DNA from: an uncultured Duodenibacillus sp.
GTDB lineage: Bacteria; Pseudomonadota; Gammaproteobacteria; Burkholderiales; Burkholderiaceae_F
Direction: 5' to 3'
Assembly (NCBI GenBank): GCA_944390715.1
Contig: CALXQS010000004.1
Span: forward strand, 1-64,000
DNA length: 64,000 bases
The notes beneath the pieces were generated by a model. The model was not told the DNA's origin. It did no database searches and saw only the letters and a program-made list of their open reading frames with translations. Below, piece after piece: positions 1-9,947 of the stretch. How positions within the stretch are numbered: position 1 is the first letter of the stretch; every line of letters begins with the position of its first letter. Made by a program: the position numbers and the translations under genes.

Positions 1-247
1 ATCATGGGCTTAAGAAAAATATTTGTGACCGGCTTGATGTTGATCAAGCCGGTTGCGGACTAGTTTCCGGGAGTTCCTGGTGCTCCGGCACGGGGATTTT
101 TTCCTATGCCGCAACTCCGGAAAATGACATTTTTGCCGCATCTTGTGACTGGAGCTGATTGAAGCGTCTCTTCATAATAGCCGCATGCCGGCCACGTTCA
201 AGAAACAATGGGCCGAATGCAAGATAAAGATAAACGGAGTGCGCGAC
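1..247. other. noncoding left edge with two hairpins
   Basis: No gene is visible here. Positions 28-53 form a perfect 10-bp stem (accggcttga / tcaagccggt) with a 6-base loop and no adjacent T-run on the + strand. Positions 63-74 (tttccgggagtt) and 113-123 (aactccggaaa) can pair with one bulged base, enclosing a GC-rich loop. The stretch may be the end of the preceding transcription unit plus the leader of the reductase gene. Confidence 0.4.
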
Positions 248-1264
248 ATGCAAAAAAGAAACCTAGGAAACCTCGAAGTCTCGTCCATCGGCGTAGGATG
301 CATGGGCTTTTCTCACGGCTACGGCAAGGTGCCGCCAGCTCAATACAGCATCAATGCCATGCGCAAGGCTTTTGAGACCGGCTGCAATTTCTTTGATACG
401 GCCGAAGTATACGGCGACGTCGTCTTTTACCCGGGGCACAACGAGGAACTCGTCGGCAAAGCTCTGGCTCCGTTCAGAAAAGAAGTGGTTCTTGCCACAA
501 AACTTCATCTTGGGCCTCAGGAAGCCGCCGTCAGCCCAAGCATTTACGACGCCGTCAAGGCTCACTTGACTGCCTCCATGAAGCGCCTCGGCACAGACTA
601 TGTCGACTTGTACTACCTGCACCGCATCAACGAACAAGTTTCCTTCGAAGAAGTGGCTGCTGCCATGGGGCGGCTCATCAACGAAGGATTGATTCGCGCC
701 TGGGGACTATCTCAGGTTGGCGTAGAGACGCTTGCCAAGGCACACGCCGTCACGCCCGTTGCAGCCGTGCAGAACATCTACTCAATGGTCGAGCGTGGAT
801 GCGAAGCTGAAATTTTCCCGTTTTGTCTAGAGCACGATATCGGAGTCGTTCCGTTCTCACCAATTGCAAGCGGCTTTTTGTCAGGCAAGGTTACGCCCGA
901 GACACAATTCGAAGAAGTCGACGACGTCCGCAAATTCGTTCCGCAGCTCAAAAAGGAGAACCTCGCGGCCAATCAGCCGATTCTTGACGTCTTGGCCGAC
1001 TTCTCCGCACGCAAAAACGCGACTTACGCTCAAATTTCTCTTGCCTGGATGCTGCATAAATACCCGAACGTCGTTCCGATTCCGGGCTCAAAGAATCTTG
1101 AGCGCATCTTGGAGAACCTGGGAGCTGCCGGCATCATTCTGAGCGACGATGAGTTTGCTCAGCTTGAGGCTGCGCTCAACGCCTGCACCGTGCACGGCTG
1201 CCGCGGCTACGAAGAAACGGAACAGCACAGCTTCGGAAACAATTGGAAGAAAAAGAAGGCTTAA
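248..1264 (+). CDS. aldo/keto reductase (AKR13/YakC-like)
   Basis: NAD(P)H-dependent reductase of the aldo/keto reductase superfamily, 338 residues and so of normal family length. It should reduce an aldehyde or ketone in the cytoplasm; the substrate cannot be told from sequence. The (beta/alpha)8 barrel tetrad is visible as Asp50, Tyr55 (FFDTAEVYG), Lys85 (LATK) and His125 (YYLHR). The C-terminal cofactor-binding stretch VPIPGSKNLERI is intact. I chose the ATG at 248 because a GGAG lies just upstream and the protein then begins with the usual MQKRNLGNLEVSSIG; an upstream ATG at 185 would add 21 residues with no family resemblance. The gene stands alone, followed by a hairpin at 1295. Confidence 0.93.
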   Translation: MQKRNLGNLEVSSIGVGCMGFSHGYGKVPPAQYSINAMRKAFETGCNFFDTAEVYGDVVFYPGHNEELVGKALAPFRKEVVLATKLHLGPQEAAVSPSIYDAVKAHLTASMKRLGTDYVDLYYLHRINEQVSFEEVAAAMGRLINEGLIRAWGLSQVGVETLAKAHAVTPVAAVQNIYSMVERGCEAEIFPFCLEHDIGVVPFSPIASGFLSGKVTPETQFEEVDDVRKFVPQLKKENLAANQPILDVLADFSARKNATYAQISLAWMLHKYPNVVPIPGSKNLERILENLGAAGIILSDDEFAQLEAALNACTVHGCRGYEETEQHSFGNNWKKKKA

Positions 1265-1294
1265 AGCAGCAGCTTCCTTCTTTTTCCAACAAAC

Positions 1295-1332
1295 AAGACG
1301 TCCGCCGCTCATCCCAAAGCAGCGGACGTCTT
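1295..1332 (+). terminator. hairpin downstream of the aldo/keto reductase
   Basis: An 11-bp perfect stem (aagacgtccgc / gcggacgtctt) lies 30 bases after the stop codon. There is no T-run after it, so it is either a weak terminator or an mRNA 3'-end stabiliser. Confidence 0.45.
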
Positions 1333-1480
1333 GCTTGGAGCTTCTGCGTCATCCACACTTTCGGACTGTGTCAAAGACACTTGACTGATGCTCAAAAGCT
1401 CTCAACCTGCATGCATGCTTGCGGCCTCTGCATCTGCGTTTAGAGCCAGGTGCGATTTTGTCAGCTAAGATTCGCCAACC

Positions 1481-2851
1481 ATGCTTTACCTGACATTGAC
1501 CGAACGACTCGCGCTGATGCGCACGCCTTTTGCTGAAGTCGAGCTCCAGATCCTTGATGGCGCTTCGGCACCCACGGTTTTGCCCGACCCTTTTACCAGC
1601 TCTCCCTCTAGAGAACTCATCGTCGTGCGCGACCTCGTCCTCGAAAAAAAGCTCTATCCTGAAAACTTCTGCGGCCGCGCCGGCGCCGCCGTTGTTTTGA
1701 AAGATCATCGGCTCTTTGCCCTGCTTGCTCTGGAGCCTGTCTCAGAGAGCGCATCCAAGCCGTACGAAAAGCTGAGCTTGGCCGATCTCTGGCCTCCGAT
1801 GTCAGAACGCGCCGTCAAACCCATCGTCATGACAAACGGTCGCGGCGAAAAGAAATCTTTGGCCGAGCGCATTGAAGAAATCTTTGAACCTTATCCCGAC
1901 CGTTCATTTCATCAAGGCGGCAAAGAGCAGGCGCTGCGGCGAGCCCTATGGCGACGCGTAATCGCAGAATCGCTTTCAAGCCCGAGCGTTCGGCTGGTTG
2001 AATACCTCAACAAAAATCACCCTGAGTGGCCGCTTTGTGCTCTCGGCGAATGGTGGATCGGAGAATCGCCTTCGTGGGAGTGTCGATTTGACCAGACGTT
2101 TTACGCTCCTCGATCAGGCGCACGCTTTTGGCTTGAGTGGATGCTTCTAGGCCGAGCGCACGAAAAAGCTCTGCCCATGCAAAGCGAAAAAACGGCCCCC
2201 GCCATCGGCATCGTCTATGAAGACGACGACATGCTCGTCATCAATAAGCCAGCTCGCCTCGGCTCGGTTCCCGGCGTTCGCGAAACCGTCAGCGCCAAGT
2301 CCATTCTGGAAAAGACGCACGGCGAACTTTTCGTTGTGCACAGACTCGATCTGGACACTTCAGGCATTCTCGCCTTTGCCAAAAACAAAACGGCCCTGGC
2401 GCGCATGAATGACTGCTTCCGGGGCAGAGAAGCAAAAAAAACGTATGTCGCTCGTCTCGAGGGAGAACTCAAGCACGACTCGGGAGACATTGCCCTTCCC
2501 TTGGGTCTCAACTGGCTTGATCGTCCTCGCCAGTGCATCATTCCCGCGTCCTGCGGCGGCAAAAACGCCCTCACGCACTATCGGCTCATCGACAGCATTG
2601 AATGCGGCGGCATGCGCAAATCCATCGTCGAACTTGGTCTTGAAACCGGCCGAACGCATCAGCTTCGGCTTCACTGCGCCAAAGGTCTGAACCTGCCGAT
2701 TGACGGCGATCCGTTTTACGGCTCCATGGGACTGATGGCCGAATCGGGCAACACGCGCCTGTGTCTGCACGCAAAAAGCTTAAGTTTCGTGCATCCGAGT
2801 ACGGGCAAGGAGATGTTTTTTGAGACTCCGGCAAACTTTCCAGAGTTTTGA
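1481..2851 (+). CDS. RluA-family pseudouridine synthase with long N-terminal region
   Basis: Isomerises uridine to pseudouridine in structured RNA (rRNA or tRNA). The catalytic domain starts near residue 240; its signature HRLDLDTSG is at 287-295 with the nucleophile Asp290, followed by ALTHYRL and the late motif GRTHQLRLH. Residues 1-235 form an extension that E. coli RluA (about 220 residues in total) lacks; it is rich in Trp and charged residues (WWIGESPSWE) and I do not recognise a domain in it. Longer two-part RluA-like proteins are known in proteobacteria. The target uridine is unknown. The gene is monocistronic, with a terminator-like hairpin after it. Confidence 0.88.
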   Translation: MLYLTLTERLALMRTPFAEVELQILDGASAPTVLPDPFTSSPSRELIVVRDLVLEKKLYPENFCGRAGAAVVLKDHRLFALLALEPVSESASKPYEKLSLADLWPPMSERAVKPIVMTNGRGEKKSLAERIEEIFEPYPDRSFHQGGKEQALRRALWRRVIAESLSSPSVRLVEYLNKNHPEWPLCALGEWWIGESPSWECRFDQTFYAPRSGARFWLEWMLLGRAHEKALPMQSEKTAPAIGIVYEDDDMLVINKPARLGSVPGVRETVSAKSILEKTHGELFVVHRLDLDTSGILAFAKNKTALARMNDCFRGREAKKTYVARLEGELKHDSGDIALPLGLNWLDRPRQCIIPASCGGKNALTHYRLIDSIECGGMRKSIVELGLETGRTHQLRLHCAKGLNLPIDGDPFYGSMGLMAESGNTRLCLHAKSLSFVHPSTGKEMFFETPANFPEF

Positions 2852-2867
2852 CGGTCGCAAGACTTCC

Positions 2868-2915
2868 CTAACAGACGCTTGCGCCTGATCGGCGCAGGCT
2901 CGTTTAGACTTTTTC
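2868..2915 (+). terminator. terminator after the pseudouridine synthase
   Basis: Imperfect stem-loop: arms ctaacagacgcttgcgcc and ggcgcaggctcgtttag, with a perfect GC core gcgcc/ggcgc around the loop tgatc, followed by actttttcc. It lies 16 bases after the stop codon. Confidence 0.6.
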
Positions 2916-3092
2916 CATCCGCAGCAATTCGAAAACACGGAACACTTTGCGTTAAGATTAACCTTTGCGTGCACTCTGTGCCGGACGAAGACGCAGGGCA
3001 GTGATGCTGCCGTGATTTTTTCGCTGATTACCGATCCATGTCCTCAGAACACCCTCAACCATCGCCTTTTTCTCATTTCAGGAGTGAGTCTC

Positions 3093-4157
3093 ATGCGAGC
3101 CGCGCTTGAAACTGAGCTCCACAAAATTTGGGCTCACCGCGGGCCGACAGCTATTTTGCTCTACCCCTTGTCTTTGATTTATCAGGCCGTTGCTCGGGCG
3201 CGCTCTGCCAAAATCAAACCTGTTGAACTCCCTGTTCCCGTCGTCGTTGTTGGAAATATCTATGTAGGCGGCACCGGCAAGACGCCGATCACCATGCAGT
3301 TGTGCCGCGAGCTTCGCGCTGCGGGTTTTTCTCCCGGCGTCATCAGCCGCGGCTATGGCCGTGCGGCGCAGACCGAACAGCTCGTTGACGTTGATTCGGC
3401 TGCTGCTGCCGTGGGCGACGAGCCGCTTTTGATCGCAAGAAGCGCCCGCGTTCCTGTTGCCGTCGGCAGAAACCGCGTTGCCGCCGGTCGGCTGCTTTTA
3501 TCCAAGCATCCGGAAATCAACGTCATCGTGAGCGACGACGGACTGCAGCACATCCAATTGGCACGCGACGTTGAGCTGGCCGTCATCGGCGCCAGGGGTC
3601 TCGGAAACGGCTGGGTGCTGCCGGCCGGCCCTCTTAGAGAAAGCCCCGCCCGGCTCGATACGGTCGACGCCAGCGTTCTCAATGCGACCAAGGATACGAT
3701 TTCAAGCCGCACGCCGCGCTTTGTTGCAACCAGTCAGCTTGGGGACGCCGTGCGGCTTGTCGACGGAAAGCGCCGCACGCTTGACGACATGGCTCACCGC
3801 ATCGCTGAAAAAGAGGCAAAAGTTGCCGCCGCTGCAGGCATAGCTGCTCCGGAACGTTTTTTCCAGATGCTGCAGGCCCACGAAGTCGAACCGTTGTGCC
3901 TGAGTCTGGGCGATCATTACGACTACGCAGAAAATCCTTTCAAAAATCTCGACTGCCGCTATATCTTCGTGACCGGCAAAGATGCTGTAAAAATCAGGCA
4001 AAACCCGGAAATAGCGCAAGACAAGCGCATCTGGGTCGTTGATCTGGAGACGCAGCTCGACACCTATTTCGTGCAGTTTGTGCTGGAGCGGGTCTTTGAG
4101 GCCGCACGGCGCAAAAACATTGATGTCGTTCCGCTAACTGAAGAAATTACGCACTAA
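3093..4157 (+). CDS. lpxK: tetraacyldisaccharide 4'-kinase LpxK
   Basis: Phosphorylates the 4' position of tetraacyldisaccharide 1-phosphate to give lipid IVA, the sixth step of lipid A synthesis at the inner face of the inner membrane. The P-loop VGGTGKTP lies in the stretch GNIYVGGTGKTPITMQL near residues 51-67; conserved ISRGYGR, GDEPLL and VSDDGLQH follow. Length 354 residues fits the family. The ATG at 3093 is preceded by CAGGAG at 3079-3084, so this start is preferred over the one at 3012. It begins a compact lipopolysaccharide operon: the Trm112-like gene starts 11 bases after its stop and kdsB follows, as in many proteobacteria. Confidence 0.96.
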   Translation: MRAALETELHKIWAHRGPTAILLYPLSLIYQAVARARSAKIKPVELPVPVVVVGNIYVGGTGKTPITMQLCRELRAAGFSPGVISRGYGRAAQTEQLVDVDSAAAAVGDEPLLIARSARVPVAVGRNRVAAGRLLLSKHPEINVIVSDDGLQHIQLARDVELAVIGARGLGNGWVLPAGPLRESPARLDTVDASVLNATKDTISSRTPRFVATSQLGDAVRLVDGKRRTLDDMAHRIAEKEAKVAAAAGIAAPERFFQMLQAHEVEPLCLSLGDHYDYAENPFKNLDCRYIFVTGKDAVKIRQNPEIAQDKRIWVVDLETQLDTYFVQFVLERVFEAARRKNIDVVPLTEEITH

Positions 4158-4168
4158 TCACATTCATT

Positions 4169-4390
4169 ATGGACAGCAGACTGACTGAAGTTCTTGTATG
4201 CCCGATCTGCAAGGGCCCGCTTCGCTTTAACAACGAGCATTCGCTTCTGATGTGCGCCAAATGCGCCAAGGGATACGCCATGGTAGGAGAAATTCCCGTC
4301 ATGCTTGAAAAAGAAGCTCGAGATTTGACGCCGCAGGAAATTGAGCAAGCCCGCATCAAGCCCGCGGCCTCACAATCACCTAAAGGTTGA
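4169..4390 (+). CDS. Trm112/YcaR-family zinc-ribbon protein
   Basis: Small 73-residue zinc-ribbon protein of the UPF0434/Trm112 family. Cys11-Pro-Ile-Cys14 and Cys29-Ala-Lys-Cys32 would hold one zinc ion. Eukaryotic Trm112 activates methyltransferases; the bacterial version is nearly always encoded between lpxK and kdsB, as here, but its role is not settled. It is cotranscribed with kdsB, which starts 3 bases after its stop. Confidence 0.93.
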   Translation: MDSRLTEVLVCPICKGPLRFNNEHSLLMCAKCAKGYAMVGEIPVMLEKEARDLTPQEIEQARIKPAASQSPKG

Positions 4391-4393
4391 AAA

Positions 4394-5170
4394 ATGCGCT
4401 TTACAGCTCTTGTTCCGGCGCGCATGACAAGCACGCGCCTGCCCCGAAAGCCGCTTGCGGACATCTGCGGAAAACCCATGGTTGTACGCACTGCCGAACG
4501 CGCCCTTGCCTCCGGCGCTCAGGCTGTGGCGGTCGCCTGCGACAGCGAGGACATCGTCAAAGCATGCGGCGAACACGGCATTCAGGCTATTTTGACCAAC
4601 CCTGATCACCCAACAGGAACCGACAGACTCTCCGAGGCCGTGGCAAAGCTCGGACTCGCAGACGACGAAATCGTGGTCAATGTTCAGGGCGACGAGCCTC
4701 TGATTCCGCCTGCAGTCATTGCCAGCGCAGCCGCTGCCCTTGACGCCTCGCCCGACTGCGCCATCGCGACGGCCGCACACCCCATTGCTGACGTTGATAG
4801 TTTTCTCAATCCCAACGTCGTCAAGGTCGTTCTCAACAAAAACGGCAGAGCGCTGGACTTCACCCGCGCTCCAGCCCCATGGCCGCGGGATGCCTTCAAG
4901 AAAGGACCTGCCGCAGTTCTCCCTGCCGGGCTTCCCGCCTACCATCACATCGGGCTTTATGCTTATCGCGCAGGGTTTTTAAAGGCCTTTCCCACGCTTG
5001 AGCGTGCGCCGATTGAGGCTTTCGAAAGTCTCGAGCAGCTGCGTGCGCTCTGGCACGGCTACGCCATCCGCGTGATCGTTCTTGAGGAAAATCTGCCCGC
5101 AGGCGTTGACACTTTCGAGGATCTTGAACGGGTTCGAAAAATTTTCTGCAGCCAGCAGAGCAGCCGCTAA
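4394..5170 (+). CDS. kdsB: 3-deoxy-manno-octulosonate cytidylyltransferase KdsB
   Basis: Makes CMP-KDO from CTP and KDO, activating the sugar for transfer to lipid A. The N-terminal nucleotide-binding loop is [17 protein letters not shown] with the conserved R-x-x-S/T-x-R-L-P-x-K pattern. [12 protein letters not shown] and [10 protein letters not shown] are further family signatures. Length 258 residues is standard. It is the last gene of the lpxK operon and is closed by a strong terminator at 5181-5209. Confidence 0.97.
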   Translation: MRFTALVPARMTSTRLPRKPLADICGKPMVVRTAERALASGAQAVAVACDSEDIVKACGEHGIQAILTNPDHPTGTDRLSEAVAKLGLADDEIVVNVQGDEPLIPPAVIASAAAALDASPDCAIATAAHPIADVDSFLNPNVVKVVLNKNGRALDFTRAPAPWPRDAFKKGPAAVLPAGLPAYHHIGLYAYRAGFLKAFPTLERAPIEAFESLEQLRALWHGYAIRVIVLEENLPAGVDTFEDLERVRKIFCSQQSSR

Positions 5171-5180
5171 AAAGCATGCC

Positions 5181-5209
5181 GGCGCGCCCTTTCGGGGACG
5201 CGCCTTTTT
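5181..5209 (+). terminator. intrinsic terminator of the lpxK-kdsB operon
   Basis: Stem ggcgcg/cgcgcc, extended by ccc/ggg, then five T residues, starting 11 bases after the kdsB stop. Confidence 0.85.
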
Positions 5210-5225
5210 CGTGCTCATCAGCTAG

Positions 5226-5993
<768 letters not shown>

Positions 5994-6008
5994 TTTTTTA
6001 ACCCTTTC

Positions 6009-6048
6009 AGGAACAAAGTTGATTTGTGCTTTGTTCCTGTGTTTTTTT
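6009..6048 (+). terminator. intrinsic terminator of adk
   Basis: Perfect 10-bp stem aggaacaaag/ctttgttcct followed by gtg and a run of seven T, 15 bases after the adk stop. Confidence 0.88.
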
Positions 6049-6159
6049 ATCAGCGTCGGCGCAGCAGCCAAACCAAGGGAGCGTTCGTGATCCTGCTCCA
6101 GTTCAGGAACGATTCGCATCAAAATCAACATGCTGCTCGCGCCCATTGGAGTTTTACCT

Positions 6160-8208
6160 ATGACAACAGCTTTGTGGCTCGCCATTGCTGCGGGCATCGT
6201 GGCCGTCATCTTCGGCCTCGTCTCCCGCAGCTGGGTGCTCGCCAAGGATGCCGGCAACGCCCGCATGCAGGAAATTTCCCATGCTATTCAGCAGGGCGCT
6301 CAGGCTTATCTCGCCAAGCAGTACTCGACGATTGCCATCGTCGGCGTCGTGCTCTTTGTTTTGATCGCCCTGGTCCCTGCCCTGGGCTTTAAGACTGCCA
6401 TCGGCTTTGCCATCGGCGCCATTCTTTCGGGCGCCTGCGGCTTCATCGGCATGAACGTTTCGGTCAAGGCCAACGTTCGCACCGCTCAGGCTGCCGCCAC
6501 CGGCATTGAGCACGCTCTCAACGTCGCCTTCCGCGGCGGCGCCATTACGGGCATGCTCGTCGTCGGTCTTGGTCTTCTGGGCGTAGCCGGCTACATGGCC
6601 TTCCTCGTTGCCGGCGCTCCGGCTGACGCAGGCCTGTACGCCACCATCAAGCCCTTGATCGGCCTTGCTTTCGGCTCGAGCTTGATTTCCATCTTTGCTC
6701 GTCTCGGCGGCGGCATCTTCACCAAGGGCGCCGACGTCGGCGCCGACCTCGTGGGCAAGGTGGAAGCCGGCATTCCTGAGGACGATCCCCGCAATCCCGC
6801 CGTGATTGCCGACAACGTGGGCGACAACGTCGGCGACTGCGCCGGCATGGCTGCCGACTTGTTTGAAACGTATGCCGTGACCTTGATCGCCACGATGATG
6901 ATCGGCGCTCTGGCCACGACGGGCGATGCAATGCGTCTGGTCGAGTACCCGCTGCTGCTCGGCGCCGTGTCGATCATCGCCTCCATCATCGGCACCTTCT
7001 TCGTGAAGTACATCCCCGGCAAGAAGATCATGACCGCTCTGTACCGCGGCCTGATCGTCTCGGGCGTGATCGCCGCCGTCGCATTCTGGTTCGTGGGCGA
7101 CTTCGTCTTTACCGATCCGGCCATGCTGCCTGAAGGCGTCACCACCGCCAAACTCTTCGGTACCGCGCTTGTCGGTCTCGTGCTCACCGGCCTGATGGTT
7201 GTGATTACCGAGTACTACACCGGCACCGAATACAAGCCGGTTCAGGACGTGGCCAAGGCTTCTCAGACCGGTCACGGCACCAACATCATTGCCGGCCTAG
7301 CCGTTTCCATGAAGGCTACCGCCATGCCGGTTCTGGCTGTTGTCGTCGCCATTCTCGTGAGCTACGCGCTTGCGGGTCTGTACGGCATTGCCATTGCCGC
7401 TACGTCCATGCTGACGATGGCCGGCATCATCGTCGCGCTTGACGCCTATGGTCCGATTACGGACAACGCCGGCGGCATTGCCGAGATGAGCGAACTTGAC
7501 GAAAAGGTCCGCGCCGTCACCGATCCTCTGGACGCCGTCGGCAACACGACCAAGGCCGTGACCAAGGGCTACGCCATCGGTTCGGCCGGTCTTGCCGCTT
7601 TGGTGCTCTTTGCCGACTACACCCATGCTCTGAAGCAGACCTTCAATGTCGACTTCACGTTTGATCTTTCCAATCCGTCCGTGATCGCCGGCTTGATCAT
7701 CGGCGGCTTGATTCCCTATCTCTTCGGCGCCATGGCAATGGAAGCCGTTGGCCGTGCTGCCGGCAGCGTCGTGATTGAAGTGCGCCGTCAGTTCAAGGAA
7801 ATCAAGGGCATCATGGAAGGCAAGGCCAAGCCCGACTACTCCAAGGCAGTCGGCATGCTCACGGCTGCCGCCATCAAGGAAATGATCGTTCCGTCGATCC
7901 TTCCTGTGATCGTCCCGATCCTGGTCGGCCTGCTGCTTGGTCCGCAAGCTCTGGGCGGCGTGCTGATGGGCACCATCGTCACCGGCATCTTCGTGGCCAT
8001 CTCGATGACCACGGGCGGCGGCGCTTGGGACAACGCCAAGAAGTACATTGAAGACGGCCATTTCGGCGGCAAGGGAAGCGAAACCCATAAAGCTGCCGTG
8101 ACGGGCGACACCGTCGGCGATCCCTATAAGGACACCGCTGGTCCGGCCGTGAACCCGCTCATCAAGATCATCAACATCGTGGCGCTCTTGATTGTGCCGC
8201 TGCTTTGA
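6160..8208 (+). CDS. hppA: membrane proton-translocating pyrophosphatase, K+-independent type
   Basis: Hydrolyses pyrophosphate and pumps protons across the inner membrane, conserving energy from biosynthetic PPi. The 682-residue protein is almost entirely hydrophobic helices. The catalytic loops are present: [20 protein letters not shown] and [18 protein letters not shown], and near the C-terminus [10 protein letters not shown] and [14 protein letters not shown]. The determinant [10 protein letters not shown] has Lys where potassium-dependent enzymes have Ala (GNTTAA), so potassium independence is predicted. The ATG at 6160 has TGGAG ahead of it and is preferred over the ATG at 6130. It is a single-gene unit closed by two hairpins. 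The gene has visibly stronger GCC/GGC codon bias than its neighbours, suggesting high expression. Confidence 0.96.
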   Translation: MTTALWLAIAAGIVAVIFGLVSRSWVLAKDAGNARMQEISHAIQQGAQAYLAKQYSTIAIVGVVLFVLIALVPALGFKTAIGFAIGAILSGACGFIGMNVSVKANVRTAQAAATGIEHALNVAFRGGAITGMLVVGLGLLGVAGYMAFLVAGAPADAGLYATIKPLIGLAFGSSLISIFARLGGGIFTKGADVGADLVGKVEAGIPEDDPRNPAVIADNVGDNVGDCAGMAADLFETYAVTLIATMMIGALATTGDAMRLVEYPLLLGAVSIIASIIGTFFVKYIPGKKIMTALYRGLIVSGVIAAVAFWFVGDFVFTDPAMLPEGVTTAKLFGTALVGLVLTGLMVVITEYYTGTEYKPVQDVAKASQTGHGTNIIAGLAVSMKATAMPVLAVVVAILVSYALAGLYGIAIAATSMLTMAGIIVALDAYGPITDNAGGIAEMSELDEKVRAVTDPLDAVGNTTKAVTKGYAIGSAGLAALVLFADYTHALKQTFNVDFTFDLSNPSVIAGLIIGGLIPYLFGAMAMEAVGRAAGSVVIEVRRQFKEIKGIMEGKAKPDYSKAVGMLTAAAIKEMIVPSILPVIVPILVGLLLGPQALGGVLMGTIVTGIFVAISMTTGGGAWDNAKKYIEDGHFGGKGSETHKAAVTGDTVGDPYKDTAGPAVNPLIKIINIVALLIVPLL

Positions 8209-8218
8209 TGCGTAAGCT

Positions 8219-8258
8219 TGCGAGGGCTCTTTTGTCTGGGACGACAAAAGCCCTTGCG
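8219..8258 (+). terminator. first hairpin after hppA
   Basis: Long stem-loop: cttttgtc and gacaaaag pair, extended by agggc/gccct, around the loop tgggac. There is no T-run; it probably protects the 3' end or acts with the terminator at 8282. Confidence 0.5.
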
Positions 8259-8281
8259 GATGCGATTTAAGTCGCCGACAG

Positions 8282-8316
8282 GCCTAAAGGCCTGCCGGCG
8301 ATTTTTCTATGTCTGA
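8282..8316 (+). terminator. intrinsic terminator of hppA
   Basis: Stem tcgccg-acaggc / gcctg-ccggcga, about 11 bp in two blocks, followed by five T residues. Confidence 0.82.
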
Positions 8317-8487
8317 AAGGACGAAAGGTTAGTCGTTTCCCAGCATTTTCTTGCGGACAATCTCAACTACAATGTTTGGGTCGCGCCTGAGCCCAAGGCC
8401 AGGTTCGTCCACACTTCAACGAAGAGCAGCGGCGTCCCCGCAAGAAGGGCGCCCGCTTGACCAGCCTAAAATTTTCGGAGCCCGATC

Positions 8488-9831
8488 GTGAATTTTCGTA
8501 CGTCCTCTGCACTTGCTCTGACCGCGGCTTTTGCCGCCGCCGCACTCATTCTGACCGGCTGTTCAACACCAGAACCTCTTCGCACAAAAGCCAACTACAA
8601 GGAATTCACCGACGTCACCTGGGTGCCGGAGCGCTCGGTCCGTGCTCCCTACCGCACGCAGGAAATTGAAGTCAATCCCATCACGGCCCTGACCGAAGGC
8701 GTCTACGCCTACTTTGATACGCACCGCAGCATTTTCCGCATTGAGCCGGCCGGCCCCGGCGTATGGAACGTCTCCGAGTCTGTTGAGGCGGCAGGCGAAC
8801 GCGCTTTTGCCTGGGGTGCGGGAGCAGCCACCCTCTACCGTTCGGCCAATCCCGTGCCCAACGCTGGTCAGATGACTGCTGAACAGCTTGGCGACGGCCG
8901 CATTCTGATCAGAAATACGGGCGAAGCTCCCTTCAACATGGCCATCGCCATGCGTGCCTTCAACATTTCCGGCAAGCCTATACGACATTTTCTGCGCAAC
9001 AACAACAATCAGCCCGATGAGCTTGCCTGGTTCATGCCGTCTGAAGCTAAATTCCCAGAGGGCTCTGTAGCCTACATCACGACCTACTGGCTGGGCGACG
9101 ATGAGATCGTGCAGCCCTCGGTTTCAGCCTTTACGGGCGCCTCTACGCTTGAAAAGCTCGTCGCGCAGTTCTCCACCCGCTCTCCGTTTTGCTTGTCCTA
9201 CGTCAGCCACGTCGGCGCCACGCCCTACGGCGTGCTCTTTGATCGTCCGGTAAAAAGAGGATCGCGTCGCGCCAAGCTTGAAAACGGCACCTTTTTGCTC
9301 GTGGCAGTCAACAGCCGCAGCATCTTCTGCGAACCCGTCGAGCAGGGACGCAAGGAAAGCGGCACATGGAACATCACGCGCATTCAGGGCACGCGCGTAC
9401 TGGAACTTCACCCCAATTCGAGCGTTGAAAGCTCTGACCTGGGCATTCAGCCCGTCAATCAAAGCTCCATCGGCGTCGGCTTTGCCGAAGTCATGCGGCC
9501 CGGTGCGCGCAGCACCAAGCTTTCCGTTGTTCCGGTGCGCATCATTCGCAACAACATGCCTGTCATCGATTTCCGTCTGAAATTCAATCCGGCGGCAGGA
9601 GAAGCCATTAAGACTGTGCTGGCTCAGGCCGACGCTGCACGCACCGCCTACAAGGCCCAGGAAAAGGCCCGCATTAAAGCCGAACTTGAAGCCGGCCGCA
9701 GACAGCCTCAAAACCAGCAGCCCATAGACTCCGCAAAGCCTGTGCAGGTTCCCTCCGGCTCTTTCCAGAAGTCGAGCTCGCCGCAGTCCAGCACGCCTGA
9801 TCCCATGGGGGAATTCCTGCGAAGCAGATAG
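8488..9831 (+). CDS. unrecognised lipoprotein
   Basis: A 447-residue protein I cannot place in a family. It starts with a lipoprotein signal: hydrophobic residues 8-22, then the lipobox LTGC with Cys25 as the acylation site and Ser-Thr after it, which suits outer-membrane sorting. Residues 30-365 are a mixed globular region with only a few cysteines (SPFCLSY, SIFCEPV) that could form a disulfide. Residues 365-400 are an Ala/Lys/Glu-rich, probably coiled segment. The last 45 residues are a Pro/Gln/Ser-rich tail (RRQPQNQQPIDSAKP). The GTG at 8488 is the start; CGGAGCCC is upstream. It stands alone between two terminators, so context gives no hint. Confidence 0.85.
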   Translation: MNFRTSSALALTAAFAAAALILTGCSTPEPLRTKANYKEFTDVTWVPERSVRAPYRTQEIEVNPITALTEGVYAYFDTHRSIFRIEPAGPGVWNVSESVEAAGERAFAWGAGAATLYRSANPVPNAGQMTAEQLGDGRILIRNTGEAPFNMAIAMRAFNISGKPIRHFLRNNNNQPDELAWFMPSEAKFPEGSVAYITTYWLGDDEIVQPSVSAFTGASTLEKLVAQFSTRSPFCLSYVSHVGATPYGVLFDRPVKRGSRRAKLENGTFLLVAVNSRSIFCEPVEQGRKESGTWNITRIQGTRVLELHPNSSVESSDLGIQPVNQSSIGVGFAEVMRPGARSTKLSVVPVRIIRNNMPVIDFRLKFNPAAGEAIKTVLAQADAARTAYKAQEKARIKAELEAGRRQPQNQQPIDSAKPVQVPSGSFQKSSSPQSSTPDPMGEFLRSR

Positions 9832-9866
9832 CAGGATCTCCTTGAGCCAGAAATTCGCGCCATATT

Positions 9867-9901
9867 CCGAGACTACCTTTTCAAAGGCAGTCTCGGATTT
9901 T
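9867..9901 (+). terminator. intrinsic terminator before folD
   Basis: Stem ccgagact/agtctcgg with acc/ggc pairs inside and TTTT after it. It closes the lipoprotein gene. Confidence 0.78.
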
Positions 9902-9947
9902 GGCAACCCGACCTTTGAGCTTTTCGTTAATTTTTTGGAGATATTTC

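Noticed and set aside
6154..7275. Long antisense frames opposite hppA (also opposite yhdP, leuS and folD)
   Set aside because: They arise from strong GC-rich codon bias in the real genes and have His/Asp/Gly-rich translations typical of shadows.
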